Shown: positions 14,264 to 22,560, counted from the first letter of the stretch. The stretch is 23,590 bases of DNA from Clostridia bacterium (GCA_900768535.1 CAAGDE010000122.1:1-23590), one strand, 5' to 3'. The notes: generated by a model not told the origin, from the letters alone. A program made the numbers and translations.

Positions 14264-15862
14264 TTGAAATATACCGTTTTGGTTGTGGACGATGAAGAGG
14301 AACTGCGGCAGGCGGTCATCGAACGGGTGCGCTGGGGCGAGGCAGGCTTTGAGGTTGTGGGAGAAGCGGAAAACGGTGTGGAAGCGCTGGATCTGATTGA
14401 CGAGCTGGAGCCCGACCTGATTCTGACCGACATCCGGATGCCGATGATCTCCGGACTTGAGCTTGCCCGGCGCGTGCGCGAAATGCGTCCGGCAACGCAG
14501 ATCGTCATTCTCAGCGGCTACGACAGCTTCGAATACGCGCGCACCGCGATCGATTACAACATCATCAGCTATCTGCTCAAGCCCATTTCGTCCGACGAAA
14601 TGTCCGAGGCGCTCTTTGAGATCCACCGGAAAATGGACGAACGTCTGGGGCAGCTGTTCCCCGCGCAGGATCCCGATCTGCAGGCACAGCTCCGGCGTCT
14701 GCGCATCAACGAATTCCTGCTCCCGCTGATGCTGGGCAGCAACGAATCCTGGCACACCGACCGCGACCTGCCGCAGGAGGCAAAAGCACTCGGCATCCTG
14801 CCGCAGGACCTCCGGGACCCCCGCTTCTGCGTCCTTGTATCCAAATTCAAGGGAGCGGACGGCGCTTATGTTGCCGACATCCGGCACGCAGACTTCATCG
14901 GCAACATTTTCAGCCGGCACGGACTGCAGACCGCAGGGCTCACCGCCTACCAGCGCGTGATTACCCTCGTGGTCTTTGAAGGCGCGGACAACCCGGCAAA
15001 CCTGATGGAGCTTCCGCTGACCGAAACGGTGCAGACCGCACGCCGTCTGCAAAGCGAGCACTGCACCATCGGGGTCAGCCGGGAATTCGGGGCGCTTTCC
15101 GACTGCTCGGAAGCCTACTTCCAGGCGGTGACTGCCCGACGCTACACCTCGGACGGCGCCGGTGACATCCGCTTCATCAATGACCAGGAGAAAAACGAGG
15201 CGTTTGCCATTGACCAGGCGGAAAAAACCGCCGCCATGCTGGAGCAGCTGCTCAAAGTCGGCACCGAGGACCGGCTTGCGGAATTTGTGGAGGAGCTGTA
15301 CCGGAACAGCACGCCGGAAAACGCAAATCTGATGGTTGCACAGATCATTGCAACGGTCTGCCGGGTCATCGGAACCCTTGCGGAACAGCCGGATGCCATG
15401 CATCTGCTCTCCGCCAATCCCCTGTTCTCGCGCATCACCTCCAACAGCTCGGAGGAGGCGATGAAGCAGGAAATGCTCGATTTCTGCCGGCGGGCGCAGA
15501 CGCTCATCACGCAGTCCCGCAAGCGCGATTCCGAGGTGCTGTGCGACCGGCTGATCGAAATCATCGATGAGCGGTATTCCGACGAGGAGCTTTCCCTGGT
15601 CGGAGTCAGCGGGGAACTGGCGGTCAGCCCGAACTATCTCAGCGCGCTGATCAAAAAGATCCGGAAGAAGAATTTCATCACGCTTCTGACCGAGCGCCGC
15701 ATGAAGGCTGCCTACGATATGCTGATCTGCACGAATCTGCGGATCCAGGAGATCACCGAGCGGTGCGGCTACAGTGACCAGCATTATTTCAGCTACTGCT
15801 TCAAAAAATTCTACGGAGAATCCCCGAACCGCGTGCGTCAGCAGCAGGGCGGGCAGTCCTGA
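14264..15862 (+). CDS. YesN-like response regulator with AraC DNA-binding domain
   Basis: A 532-residue response regulator. The start is TTG at 14264, nine bases after AAAGGAGG. The receiver domain (1-120) has the acidic pocket VVDDEE (D9, D10), phospho-acceptor Asp56 in LILTDIRMP, Ser84 in ILSGYDSFEYA and Lys106 in LLKPIS, so it looks phosphorylatable. Residues ~125-420 are the long variable middle typical of YesN proteins. The C-terminus (~425-530) is a double helix-turn-helix AraC domain (LAVSPNYLSALIKKI, then ERCGYSDQHYFSYCFKKFYG). The cognate kinase gene starts ten bases downstream. In XylFII-LytS-YesN systems of Clostridium this regulator activates a sugar importer. By analogy the mgl promoter at 9613 is a likely target. 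Confidence 0.93.
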   Translation: MKYTVLVVDDEEELRQAVIERVRWGEAGFEVVGEAENGVEALDLIDELEPDLILTDIRMPMISGLELARRVREMRPATQIVILSGYDSFEYARTAIDYNIISYLLKPISSDEMSEALFEIHRKMDERLGQLFPAQDPDLQAQLRRLRINEFLLPLMLGSNESWHTDRDLPQEAKALGILPQDLRDPRFCVLVSKFKGADGAYVADIRHADFIGNIFSRHGLQTAGLTAYQRVITLVVFEGADNPANLMELPLTETVQTARRLQSEHCTIGVSREFGALSDCSEAYFQAVTARRYTSDGAGDIRFINDQEKNEAFAIDQAEKTAAMLEQLLKVGTEDRLAEFVEELYRNSTPENANLMVAQIIATVCRVIGTLAEQPDAMHLLSANPLFSRITSNSSEEAMKQEMLDFCRRAQTLITQSRKRDSEVLCDRLIEIIDERYSDEELSLVGVSGELAVSPNYLSALIKKIRKKNFITLLTERRMKAAYDMLICTNLRIQEITERCGYSDQHYFSYCFKKFYGESPNRVRQQQGGQS

Positions 15863-15872
15863 AGGAGGGTCT

Positions 15873-17609
15873 ATGCACAAAAGGCACACCGGCAGGCTCC
15901 GACTCCGCACCATCACCGTGCTGTCGGTCTCGCTTGCCACGCTGGTTGCGGTTGCCATCTGCATTACGGTGTTCTCAACCGTCTACAGCAGAACCGTCCG
16001 GCAGGACGCGCGCGTCAATGCGTCCCAGTCGGTGGAGCAGACCGAGGCGGCAGTCAGCAGTCAGCTGGATGACATGAAGGACAAGCTGACCGCCGTCAGT
16101 GCCGTCATTCCGGAGGATACCACGGCGGAGGATTTCCACAGGCGGATCTCCGCACTGGCGGCGATCGAACGCGAGATCTTCGCCGTTACGGTTTATGATG
16201 AGAACGGCGGAATCCTTGCATCGGTCGGCAGCGGCTATAAGCGCAAGGAGCATCCCCTGCGCGATCTTTCCTTTGACCGGGAGCTCTATGAAGGGACGGA
16301 GGGCTTTATTCTGTCCGCGCCGCACGTTCAGACGCTTTACGAGGGGGTCTACCCCTGGGTTGTCACGCTTGCGGTGCGCACCGCTTCGCCGGTCCTCGGC
16401 ACCGGGGTCTACGTTGCCATCGATTTCAGCTTCTCCGAGCTTGCCGCCTACATCGACCGGGTCGGCGTGGGCAGACACGGCTACTGCTATATCGTGGACA
16501 GCGGCGGCAACCTGATCTACCATCCCCAGCAGCAGCTGATCTTCTCCGACCTGCGACGGGAGGAAACCGCACAGCTCTCCGCATGGGCGGACGGCGTGCA
16601 CACCGACGGAAACGTCATTCACGCCCTCAAGACCGCCAGCGACAGCCGCTGGCGCATTGTCGGAGTCAGCTACACCGATGATCTGGTTTCAGACGGTCGA
16701 GACCGCATCATCTGGAGCATCGGCGTGTCGCTGGTCTTCTGTGCGGCAATCCTGTTTGCGGTGCTGGAGATTGATTCGCGCATCGTCAGCCGCCCGGTAC
16801 GGGAGCTGACGGACGCCATGAAACGGTTTGAGGAATCGGCAGAGGATTTCCGGTATTCCGGCGGGCAGGAAACGGTGTCGGAATTGCACACGCTCTCCCT
16901 GAGCTTTGCCCACCTGACCGGGCGCGTGCAGGAGCTGATGGAACAGGTCCGGCGTGAGGAAACCGCCCTGCGCAAGACCGAGCTGAAGGCACTGCAGGCG
17001 CAGATCAACCCGCACTTCCTTTACAACACGCTCGATTCGATCCAGTGGATGTGCGAGCGGGGCAAGGACGCCGAAGCCGCAAAAATGGTGGGCGCGCTGG
17101 CAAAGCTGTTCCGCATCAGCATCAGCCGCGGACACGAGCTGATTCCGCTGGCGGACGAATTGCAGCACGCAAAAAGCTATCTTGTCATTCAGAGCTACCG
17201 CTACCGGGATCAGTTCTCCTACCGCTTTGACGTAGACGATTCGCTGTTGCATTACCTGTGCAACAAGATCACCGTCCAGCCGCTGATTGAAAACGCCATC
17301 TACCACGGCATCGACCGCATGGTGGACGAGGGCGAGATCGTGATCTCGGTTCACGAGGCGGCGGACTGCCCGGACGATATTCTCATCACGGTATCCGACA
17401 ACGGCATCGGCATGACCGAGGAGCAGTGCCGGAAGATTTTGCAGAAGGAAAAGAGCGATTCCGGCGGAATCGGCGTCAAAAACGTCAATGACCGGCTGAA
17501 GATCTGGTTCGGCGACCGCTACGGGCTCACCGTCCGGAGCGTCCCGGACGAGGGAACCACCGTCACCGTCCGGATCCCGAAGGTGGAAAAGGAGGAGGAA
17601 CGGCTATGA
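15873..17609 (+). CDS. YesM-like membrane sensor histidine kinase
   Basis: 578 residues. The ATG at 15873 follows GAAGGAGGG, and an earlier in-frame ATG lies inside the response-regulator gene. Layout: transmembrane segment ~13-36; extracellular dCache-like sensor ~40-275; transmembrane segment ~279-300; HAMP ~301-358; coiled linker; His_kinase dimerisation domain with His381 in QINPHFLYNTLDSI; then an ATPase domain with Asn474 in LIENAIYHGI, DNGIGM at 509-514 and GGIGVKNVNDRL at 531. All catalytic marks are present. It shares four bases (ATGA) with the next gene, a sugar-binding lipoprotein, so the two are probably translationally coupled and may act as one sensing unit. Ligand-loaded binding protein could contact the extracellular domain, as in LytS/XylFII. 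Confidence 0.93.
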   Translation: MHKRHTGRLRLRTITVLSVSLATLVAVAICITVFSTVYSRTVRQDARVNASQSVEQTEAAVSSQLDDMKDKLTAVSAVIPEDTTAEDFHRRISALAAIEREIFAVTVYDENGGILASVGSGYKRKEHPLRDLSFDRELYEGTEGFILSAPHVQTLYEGVYPWVVTLAVRTASPVLGTGVYVAIDFSFSELAAYIDRVGVGRHGYCYIVDSGGNLIYHPQQQLIFSDLRREETAQLSAWADGVHTDGNVIHALKTASDSRWRIVGVSYTDDLVSDGRDRIIWSIGVSLVFCAAILFAVLEIDSRIVSRPVRELTDAMKRFEESAEDFRYSGGQETVSELHTLSLSFAHLTGRVQELMEQVRREETALRKTELKALQAQINPHFLYNTLDSIQWMCERGKDAEAAKMVGALAKLFRISISRGHELIPLADELQHAKSYLVIQSYRYRDQFSYRFDVDDSLLHYLCNKITVQPLIENAIYHGIDRMVDEGEIVISVHEAADCPDDILITVSDNGIGMTEEQCRKILQKEKSDSGGIGVKNVNDRLKIWFGDRYGLTVRSVPDEGTTVTVRIPKVEKEEERL

Positions 17610-18589
17610 GAAAACGGACGCGGAAAATCGCCTGCCTGTCAGTGCTTCTCCTGCTTGCCGCCCTCCTGCTCTCCTGCGCCGGGAGCCGGGACAGCACCCC
17701 GCAGATTGCCGTGATCGTCAAGGCGACCGACTCCGACTTCTGGCACGCGGTACGCACGGGCGTGGAATCGGCGGCAATCGAATACAATGTGTCGGTCACC
17801 TTTGAGGGACCGGAAAGCGAAGAGGACTGTGCAACGCAGAACCGTATGATCGCCGATGCCGTTGCACGCGGAGCGGATGTGATCGTGCTCTCCGCCATCG
17901 ACTACGATCAGACCGCCGACGCAGTGAAGGACGCGGTGCGGCACGGCGTAAAGGTCATTACCATCGACAGCAACGTCAACTCCGATCAGGTCAGCCAGTT
18001 CATCGGCACCGACAACTACCAAGCCGGCGTGGCGGCGGCAAAGGCGGCGGTTGCGGTCCCCCCGCAGAGCGGCGGAAAAATCCGCATCGGACTGGTCAAC
18101 TACATGACCGACACCGCCAACGGACGCCGCCGCGAGGAGGGCTTCCGCGACCATCTGGCAACGCTGGACAACGCGGAAATCGTTGCCTCGGTCACCGCCG
18201 ACAGCAACGAAGCCAGCGCAACCGCCGGAGCCCGGCAGCTGCTGGAGCGCTACCCCGGCATCAATGTTCTGGTCGGCTTCAACGAATGGATGACCCTGGG
18301 AATCGGAAACGCCATCCGCGACATGGGAAAAGCCGCGAGCGTCCGCGGAATCGGCTTTGATTCCAACGTCATCTCGGTCGGACTGCTGGAAAGCGGCGAG
18401 ATGGACGCTCTGATCGTGCAGAATCCGTTTGCCATCGGATATCTCGGCGTCCGGAACGCCGCACGGCTCGCCCTGGGCAATGACATCGGCGACCGGGTGA
18501 TCTCCACGGCAATGACGACCGTGACAAAGGAGAATCTGTTTGACGCGGATATTCAGAAAATTTTATTTCGTTTTACCGGAAAGGAGTGA
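17606..18589 (+). CDS. sugar-binding lipoprotein, probable kinase co-sensor
   Basis: A 327-residue periplasmic-binding protein of the RbsB/peripla_BP_4 type. The ATG overlaps the kinase stop (ATGA), and GGAGGAAC lies before it. The lipoprotein signal ends LLLSC (Cys24). Family features: IAVIVKATDSDFWHAVRTGV at the start, ADVIVLSAID in the N-lobe, FIGTDNYQAGVAAA at the hinge side, VLVGFNEWMTLGIGNAI and VRGIGFDSN in the C-lobe. No ATPase or permease is next to it. The only full importer here, mgl, already has its own binding protein. Its position directly after the kinase therefore suggests a sensor subunit, not a transporter subunit, as known for XylFII in Clostridium beijerinckii. Ligand unknown; galactose is a reasonable guess. 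Confidence 0.88.
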   Translation: MRKRTRKIACLSVLLLLAALLLSCAGSRDSTPQIAVIVKATDSDFWHAVRTGVESAAIEYNVSVTFEGPESEEDCATQNRMIADAVARGADVIVLSAIDYDQTADAVKDAVRHGVKVITIDSNVNSDQVSQFIGTDNYQAGVAAAKAAVAVPPQSGGKIRIGLVNYMTDTANGRRREEGFRDHLATLDNAEIVASVTADSNEASATAGARQLLERYPGINVLVGFNEWMTLGIGNAIRDMGKAASVRGIGFDSNVISVGLLESGEMDALIVQNPFAIGYLGVRNAARLALGNDIGDRVISTAMTTVTKENLFDADIQKILFRFTGKE

Positions 18590-18594
18590 ATTCC

Positions 18595-19584
18595 ATGTAC
18601 CAAGCAAACGAAAACCGCTATGCCGACATGACCTACAACCGTTGCGGCGCATCCGGGCTGAAGCTCCCCGCCCTTTCCCTGGGGCTGTGGCACAACTTCG
18701 GAGATACGGCGCCCTACGGGAACATGAAGGCACTCTGCTTTACGGCATTCGATCACGGCATTACGCATTTCGATCTTGCCAACAATTACGGACCCGCACC
18801 CGGCAGTGCGGAGCGCAATTTCGGGCGCATCCTGCGCGAGGAGCTCGGCGCCTGGCGCGATGAGCTGATCATCAGCACCAAGGCGGGCTACACCATGTGG
18901 GAGGGACCCTACGGCGACTGGGGCAGCCGCAAGTACCTGCTTGCCAGCCTGGATGCCAGCCTTTCCCGGCTGGGGCTTGACTATGTGGACATCTTCTACC
19001 ACCACCGTCCGGACCCCGAAACGCCCCCGGAGGAAACCATGGGCGCGCTTGCACAGGCAGTCGCCTCCGGAAAAGCGCTCTATGCGGGACTTTCCAACTA
19101 CAACGGAGAACAGCTCCGGCGCGCGTGTGCGATTCTGAACGACCTGCACTGTCCGTTCGTCATCAACCAGAACCGGTATTCGATCTTTGACCGGACGATT
19201 GAGCATAACGGGCTGAAGGAAACCGCCGTCGCGCTCGGCAAGGGAATCATCGCATTCAGCCCCCTGGCGCAGGGACTGCTGACCGACCGGTATCTTTCCG
19301 GAATTCCCGCAGACAGCCGGATTGTGACCGACGGCAGATTCCTGCACGCGGACGCGCTGACCGATGAAAAGCTGGCGAAAATCCGCGCACTCGCCGACCT
19401 TGCGGCATCCCGCGGGCAGACGCTGGCGCAGATGTCACTGGCATGGGATCTGCGGGACGGCGCAGTCACCTCGGTTCTCATCGGTGCGTCCAAGCCCGCG
19501 CAGATCCTCGACAATCTCGGTGCACTCGCCAATACGCACTTCACCCCCGATGAGCTGTCGGAAATCGACCGTCTGTCCGAATAA
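18595..19584 (+). CDS. YghZ/Gpr-type aldo-keto reductase
   Basis: A 329-residue cytoplasmic NADPH-dependent oxidoreductase. The start is ATG 18595, eight bases after AAGGAG. A GTG three codons earlier overlaps that ribosome site. It resembles E. coli YghZ (Gpr, an L-glyceraldehyde-3-phosphate/methylglyoxal reductase) closely in segments recalled from memory: SGLKLPALSLGLWHNFGDT, THFDLANNYGPAPGSAE and STKAGYTMW. The catalytic tetrad is visible: Asp60, Tyr65, Lys96 and His137 (FYHHRPD). SVLIGASKPAQI near the end is the usual cofactor-binding motif. It ends the sensor operon, five bases after the binding-protein gene, and stops at a strong terminator. In a sugar-sensing operon it may clear reactive aldehydes or reduce a sugar. 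The substrate is inferred only. Confidence 0.9.
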   Translation: MYQANENRYADMTYNRCGASGLKLPALSLGLWHNFGDTAPYGNMKALCFTAFDHGITHFDLANNYGPAPGSAERNFGRILREELGAWRDELIISTKAGYTMWEGPYGDWGSRKYLLASLDASLSRLGLDYVDIFYHHRPDPETPPEETMGALAQAVASGKALYAGLSNYNGEQLRRACAILNDLHCPFVINQNRYSIFDRTIEHNGLKETAVALGKGIIAFSPLAQGLLTDRYLSGIPADSRIVTDGRFLHADALTDEKLAKIRALADLAASRGQTLAQMSLAWDLRDGAVTSVLIGASKPAQILDNLGALANTHFTPDELSEIDRLSE

Positions 19585-19611
19585 AAACAGCCGTACTGAC
19601 CCCAAAAAGGT

Positions 19612-19665
19612 ATCCCCCGTTTGAATCGGAAGCAGCTTCCGATTCAAACGGGGGATGCTTTTTTT
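19612..19665 (+). terminator. intrinsic terminator of the sensor operon
   Basis: Near-perfect 22-base arms, starting ATCCCCCG and ending CGGGGGAT, around a minimal loop, followed by GC and seven Ts. It closes the response regulator/kinase/binding protein/reductase operon, 28 bases after the reductase stop. Confidence 0.93.
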
Positions 19666-19777
19666 GCGAAGCGGCTTCCGCTCGGGATTCCGCCGGTCGA
19701 AGCTTCAAAACGGCAAATCCTGCGGCAAAATTTCAAAATCTTTTCCGTTTTTCCCGAAAAGGCTTTCTTTTTTTCCC

Positions 19778-19806
19778 TTGTAACCGGAGAAATCATCTGC
19801 TATAAT
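19778..19806 (+). promoter_or_regulatory. plus-strand promoter aimed antisense into the PocR-AraC gene
   Basis: TTGTAA (19778-19783), exactly 17 bases, then perfect TATAAT (19801-19806). The predicted start (~19813) falls on the stop codon of the minus-strand regulator, so any transcript would be antisense to it. No plus-strand gene begins nearby. It could make a regulatory RNA or be a relic promoter. The rest of 19666-19810 shows nothing else. Confidence 0.45.
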
Positions 19807-19810
19807 GATA

Positions 19811-20677
19811 TCAGTCCGTTCCCCGGCGATAGGCAAGGGGTCCCGTTCCGTGCCGCCGCCGGAAGACGCGGGAGAAATAATCCGCATCGGCAAACCCGCA
19901 GCGGGCGGCAATCTCCTCCAGGGTCATGTCGCTCTCGCGGAGCAGCTTTTCGGCGTGCTCCATACGGCGCCGGTTGAGATAGTGCAGAACCGTGACGCCG
20001 TAGCTCCTGCGAAAATGCGTGTTCAGCGTCACCGTACTGCAATGAAACCGCACGGCAAGCTCCGGCAGGGTCACGCGGCGGTCGAAATTGCCGTCCAGAA
20101 ACCGGCGGATGTTCTTTGCCATCGACTGCGCCCCTGCGGCCGGAATTCCGCGCTCCGCAAGAATTTCCGCCAGCGCCGAGAGCAGACGCAGACTGTCCGC
20201 CATCGCTTCCGCCGAACGCTGCGGAATATCCGCAATTGCACCGTCCAGGTCAAAATACCGCCCGGCATCCGGATACCGCGTCAGCACCCGCTGCCGGATC
20301 TCGCCCGCGCGCTCCGGCAGATCGTCCGTCACCTTTCCCGCCATCAGGAAGCCGTACAGCCGCTCCCCCTGCCGGATGGGAAGGACCGCCTCGGTCAGCC
20401 CGAACGGACAGCGGTAGCAGTAAATCCCGTCCCGCTCGCGCGCCCGGCGGAAAGCCTCCTTATCGGCGCCGACGCAGAGCTGGAATCCCAACCCGCAGCC
20501 GTGAAGCAGACTGCAGAACCGCGTGTCATTCCTGCCGCCGTACCCGCAGGGGTGCTCCGCTTCATCCCAGACCGAGAGCTCCATCCCCGTTGCCCGCGCA
20601 AAGGAGTCCATCAGCTCCCGGATCCCTCTCTCCCCTCCCGGAAACAGAATTTCCTGCGTATAGGAAATGTCAGCCAT
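19811..20677 (-). CDS. PocR-domain AraC-family regulator (second)
   Basis: 288 residues. GGGAGG precedes the ATG at 20677. Residues ~10-170 form a PocR-type sensory domain rich in cysteines (44, 55, 61, 68, 87, 90), including CYRCPFGLTEAVLPI, the usual end of the Cys cluster. Residues ~185-285 are the AraC double helix-turn-helix (LAVRFHCSTVTLNTHFRRSYG, then IAARCGFADADYFSRVFRRRHG). It is divergent from the DUF4091 glycoside hydrolase with overlapping promoters, so that gene is the probable target, together with itself. It differs from the regulator at 6069-6947 in sequence, and the TGCA-N4-TCTGCT motif is absent from its control region, so the two are unlikely to share sites. Inducer unknown. 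Confidence 0.88.
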   Translation of the reverse strand: MADISYTQEILFPGGERGIRELMDSFARATGMELSVWDEAEHPCGYGGRNDTRFCSLLHGCGLGFQLCVGADKEAFRRARERDGIYCYRCPFGLTEAVLPIRQGERLYGFLMAGKVTDDLPERAGEIRQRVLTRYPDAGRYFDLDGAIADIPQRSAEAMADSLRLLSALAEILAERGIPAAGAQSMAKNIRRFLDGNFDRRVTLPELAVRFHCSTVTLNTHFRRSYGVTVLHYLNRRRMEHAEKLLRESDMTLEEIAARCGFADADYFSRVFRRRHGTGPLAYRRGTD

Positions 20678-20693
20678 TCCGATTCCTCCCTTC

Positions 20694-20722
20694 TTAACAT
20701 CGTCACCCGATCACTTTATATT
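20694..20722 (+). promoter_or_regulatory. promoter of the DUF4091 glycoside hydrolase gene
   Basis: TTAACA (20694-20699), 17 bases, TATATT (20717-20722), with a start near 20729. The -10 box overlaps the -10 box of the opposing regulator promoter, so the two polymerases could not bind together. Confidence 0.55.
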
Positions 20723-20748
20723 ATAACAAATCCGAAAACGGATTGCAA
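20720..20748 (-). promoter_or_regulatory. promoter and palindromic site of the second PocR-AraC gene
   Basis: On the minus strand TTGCAA (20743-20748), 17 bases, TATAAT (20720-20725). A perfect palindrome, AATCCG-AAAA-CGGATT (20729-20744), fills the spacer and touches the -35 box. It also covers the predicted start of the opposing gene and is therefore a good candidate operator. Confidence 0.6.
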
Positions 20749-20774
20749 GTCAAAACAGAAAAAAGGAGATTTCC

Positions 20775-22445
20775 ATGGAACCGTCAGTGAAAAAACTTCT
20801 GCTCAAACCAATGTCCTCGCTGGAAAAATGTTTTTTGGATGAAAACATCCTTTTCAAGCCCGGCACCGACCGCTTTACGGTGTTCCGCGGTCAGCCGCTC
20901 ACCTTTCAGGTCGCGGTCAGCGCCGCAGATGTAGCCTCTTGCGGCACCGCCAGGGAAAAATACCGCCTGCCCGTCCGCGCGGAGGGACCGCTCGCCGATT
21001 ACGTGAATTTCCGCGTCACCGTCAGCGTTCCCGTCCACTACCCCACCTATCCCATGGAAAATCCCGCGCCCTACCTGCGCACCGCGCCGGGGCTCTACCC
21101 CGACCTGCTCCGTCCGCTCCATTACAACGGACAGCTGACCGTGCTGACCGGGCAGACGCAGTCCCTTTTTGTCCGTGCCGATCTGCCGGATGATCTGCCG
21201 GCGGGCGAATACCCCCTGACCGTTTTCGTCGGTGACGACTCGGCAAGCGTGACCGTCCGGGTTCTCTCGCACGCACTCCCGCCGCAGAAGCTGATCCACA
21301 CCGAATGGTTCTACGCCGACTGCATTGCCGACTACTACCGCACGGAGCCGTTCTCCCCGGAGCACTGGCGCCTTTTGGAAAGCTTCATCCGGACGGCGGT
21401 GAAAAACGGCATCAATACCATCCTCACCCCCATCGTCACGCCGGAGCTGGACACCTACATCGGCGGGGAGCGCACCACCGTTCAGCTGGTGAAAATCCGC
21501 GTCACCGCCCCGGACAGATATGAATTCGATTTTTCCCTTTTGGATCGCTGGATCGATCTCTGCCTCTCATGCGGCGTGGAGTATTTCGAAATGGCACACC
21601 TCTTCTCGCAGTGGGGCGCCAACGCAACGCCGAAGGTGATGGCAGAGGCAAACGGAGAAACCCGCCGGATCTTCGGCTGGGAGACGGATGCGCTGGGGGC
21701 GGACTACGAATGCTTCCTCTCGCAGCTCCTGCCCGCGCTGGTCGCCTTCCTGAAGGAAAAGGGCGTGGACAAAAAGACCTTCTTCCACATCTCGGATGAG
21801 CCGCACGCCAACCACCTGGAGCATTACCTTGCCTGCAAGAATCTTGTTACCCGGTATATCGGCGATATGCCGCTGATCGATGCCGCATCGGACATCTCCT
21901 TCTATGAAAGCGGCGCCATCACAAAGCCGGTCCCCGTAATCTACCGTGCGGAGCCGTTCCTGGAACGTCACATCCCCGGTCTGTGGGTCTACTACTGCGG
22001 CTGTACGACCGGAAATCACCACGTCACCGGACGGATGCTTGCACAGCGCCTGTGCGACACCCGCGCACTCGGCTTCCAGCTCTGGCAGAACCGCATCGAG
22101 GGCTTCCTGCACTGGGGCTTCAACTTCTGGAACTCACAGGACTCCTATGACCATGTCGATCCCTACCTGCACACCGACGGTGACTACTTCGCGCCGTCCG
22201 GTGACACGTTCCTGGTCTATCCCGGCGTGGACGGGACCTGCTGGGAGTCCCTGCGCCTGAACGCCATGCGTGAGGCAATGGAGGATATGCGGATGCTGTC
22301 ACTCTGCGAATCCGTCCGCGGCAGGGAATTCACCGAGGCACTCCTGCAGGAGGTCGCCGGCGAACCCGTCACCTTCCACACCCTCCCCCGCGAGTCCTTC
22401 TACGCCAACCTGCGCGAGAAGATCGCCCAGGCAATTGAAGCATAA
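20775..22445 (+). CDS. DUF4091 / GH123-like glycoside hydrolase
   Basis: A 556-residue cytoplasmic protein with no signal peptide. AAAAAAGGAG lies before the ATG. Residues ~1-170 form a beta-sandwich N-terminal domain (FRGQPLTFQVAVSA, LPAGEYPLTVFVGDD). Residues ~175-480 form a TIM-barrel-like domain with FHISDEPHANH, where Asp341-Glu342 matches the Asp-Glu pair used by GH123 beta-N-acetylgalactosaminidases. The DUF4091 block (GFQLWQNRIEGFLHWGFNFWN, then DGTCWESLRLNAMREAMEDM) follows. Length fits the family. It stands alone between a divergent PocR-AraC regulator and a strong hairpin. The likely role is removing terminal GalNAc or a related sugar from imported glycans. Activity is inferred from the family, since many DUF4091 proteins are uncharacterised. 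Confidence 0.85.
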   Translation: MEPSVKKLLLKPMSSLEKCFLDENILFKPGTDRFTVFRGQPLTFQVAVSAADVASCGTAREKYRLPVRAEGPLADYVNFRVTVSVPVHYPTYPMENPAPYLRTAPGLYPDLLRPLHYNGQLTVLTGQTQSLFVRADLPDDLPAGEYPLTVFVGDDSASVTVRVLSHALPPQKLIHTEWFYADCIADYYRTEPFSPEHWRLLESFIRTAVKNGINTILTPIVTPELDTYIGGERTTVQLVKIRVTAPDRYEFDFSLLDRWIDLCLSCGVEYFEMAHLFSQWGANATPKVMAEANGETRRIFGWETDALGADYECFLSQLLPALVAFLKEKGVDKKTFFHISDEPHANHLEHYLACKNLVTRYIGDMPLIDAASDISFYESGAITKPVPVIYRAEPFLERHIPGLWVYYCGCTTGNHHVTGRMLAQRLCDTRALGFQLWQNRIEGFLHWGFNFWNSQDSYDHVDPYLHTDGDYFAPSGDTFLVYPGVDGTCWESLRLNAMREAMEDMRMLSLCESVRGREFTEALLQEVAGEPVTFHTLPRESFYANLREKIAQAIEA

Positions 22446-22457
22446 GATACGCAAACA

Positions 22458-22495
22458 GAGCCGCCCCTGCGTTCCCCGGAACGCAGGGGCGGCTC
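22458..22495 (+). terminator. perfect 18-base hairpin after the DUF4091 gene
   Basis: Arms 22458-22475 and 22478-22495 are fully complementary and GC-rich, with a two-base loop as read (four in practice). It starts 12 bases after the stop codon. No T-run follows (CGCATTCC), so it is a weak or factor-assisted terminator or a 3'-end stabiliser. Confidence 0.55.
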
Positions 22496-22531
22496 CGCAT
22501 TCCGGCGGGACATCTTCAAAGCAAAAAGGAC

Positions 22532-22560
22532 TTGATTTTCCGCGCGGACTGTGTTATACT
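22532..22560 (+). promoter_or_regulatory. promoter of the cupin-AraC gene
   Basis: TTGATT (22532-22537), 17 bases, TATACT (22555-22560). The start would be near 22567, leaving a leader of about 38 bases with GGGAGG at 22592-22597 before the ATG. Confidence 0.7.

Noticed and set aside
12349..15964. Minus-strand open frames of 367 and 592 codons (12349-13452, 14186-15964)
   Set aside because: They are mirror frames of mglC and the response regulator. The first is implausibly rich in Asp and His, a sign of antisense to a membrane protein.
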